Assembly: GCA_947454055.1 (NCBI GenBank)
Contig: CANGIS010000007.1
Coordinates: 21,267-85,266, forward strand
Direction of reading: 5' to 3'
Source of the DNA: Hyphomicrobiales bacterium
GTDB lineage: Bacteria > Pseudomonadota > Alphaproteobacteria > Rhizobiales > Beijerinckiaceae
DNA length: 64,000 bases
The notes under the pieces: generated by a model
What the model was told of the DNA's origin: nothing
What the model saw: only the letters and a program-made list of their open reading frames with translations
Database searches by the model: none
Shown: one piece after another, positions 63,867-64,000 of the stretch
How the letters are laid out: each line of letters starts with the position of its first letter
How positions within the stretch are numbered: position 1 is the stretch's first letter
Program-made: the position numbers and the translations under genes

Positions 63867-63987
63867 CCGTCATTGCGAGCGAACGCGAGGCAACCCAGTT
63901 GATGGCGCAGAATAAAACAAAGCACTTCCGGTGCACTCATAAAATTTCCACTAGCTGGGCTGCTTCGCTCATCGCTCGCAATGACGG
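63867..63987. repeat. Imperfect long inverted repeat with CCGTCATTGCGAGCG ends
   Basis: The left arm begins CCGTCATTGCGAGCGA and the right arm ends TCGCTCGCAATGACGG, so the outer 16 bases are perfectly inverted; the match continues imperfectly inward through GCGAGGCAACCCAG against CTGGGCTGCTTCGC, leaving a loop of about 55 bases. Such CCGTCATTGCGAGCG palindromes are dispersed intergenic repeats in several alphaproteobacteria. It follows the apt start on the upstream side and no gene is seen in it. Confidence 0.75.
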
Positions 63988-64000
63988 CAGAAAATATTAC

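Overview
The window reads as chromosomal DNA of an alphaproteobacterium, most likely in the order Hyphomicrobiales (Rhizobiales). This is inferred from gene families and gene order, without any database search. The markers are a MucR/Ros-type regulator, a FeuP/FeuQ-type two-component pair next to the cytochrome c maturation genes (ccmI-ccmE-ccmF-ccmH, the rhizobial cycHJKL order), degP, a second two-component pair, glnE and a PleC-like kinase in one syntenic block, several alphaproteobacterial families (DUF2336, DUF1491, DUF5330, DUF6456), and a nearly complete RcGTA-like gene transfer agent (GTA) cluster. Most of the window is moderately GC-rich. I see no tRNA, rRNA, CRISPR array, transposase or integrase.

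Layout. (1) 20-5696, minus strand: purine catabolism genes xdhB, xdhA and uraH, followed upstream by galM and a glyoxalase I-like gene. (2) 5862-12433, plus strand: a cation diffusion facilitator, aminopeptidase N and a PleC-like hybrid-type sensor kinase whose upstream region holds four GANTC (CcrM) sites. (3) 12462-26299, minus strand: glnE, a histidine kinase/response regulator pair, degP, ccmH/F/E/I, a glycine-zipper lipoprotein, feuQ, feuP and a small periplasmic PepSY-like protein that could be the FeuN counterpart. (4) 26344-46184, minus strand: the GTA cluster. It carries small and large terminase, portal, prohead protease, capsid, connector, tail, hub, peptidase and megatron genes, then an S74-chaperoned spike protein and a GH108 endolysin with a holin-like tail. 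(5) 46337-54608: conserved small alphaproteobacterial genes, including YcgN, DUF2336, DUF1491, a peptidoglycan-binding protein, a histidine kinase, DUF5330, sufE and DUF6456. (6) 54810-63987: a YafQ/DinJ toxin-antitoxin pair, an isochorismatase-like hydrolase, msrB, mucR, superoxide dismutase, an iron-dependent alcohol dehydrogenase, a TRAP substrate-binding protein, rplY, pth, ychF, apt and a long inverted repeat.

The GTA region is the most unusual part. Compared with the Rhodobacter capsulatus order (gp1 to gp15), the tape-measure gene has moved from between gp10.1 and gp12 to just upstream of the portal. A 3.6-kb insertion separates the large terminase from it. That insertion includes a clearly lower-GC gene pair: a phage/effector-like protein with an NNxGNIR signature, overlapped by a secreted periplasmic protein. 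A secreted trypsin-like protease lies on the opposite strand between the capsid and connector genes, and its stop codon overlaps the capsid stop. A 56-codon gene sits unrecorded between gp3.5 and the protease gene gp4. Just upstream of terS there is a candidate promoter, a dyad and a strong intrinsic terminator, an arrangement that fits control by anti-termination. Spike and lysis genes, which are at separate loci in R. capsulatus, lie at the end of the same cluster here.
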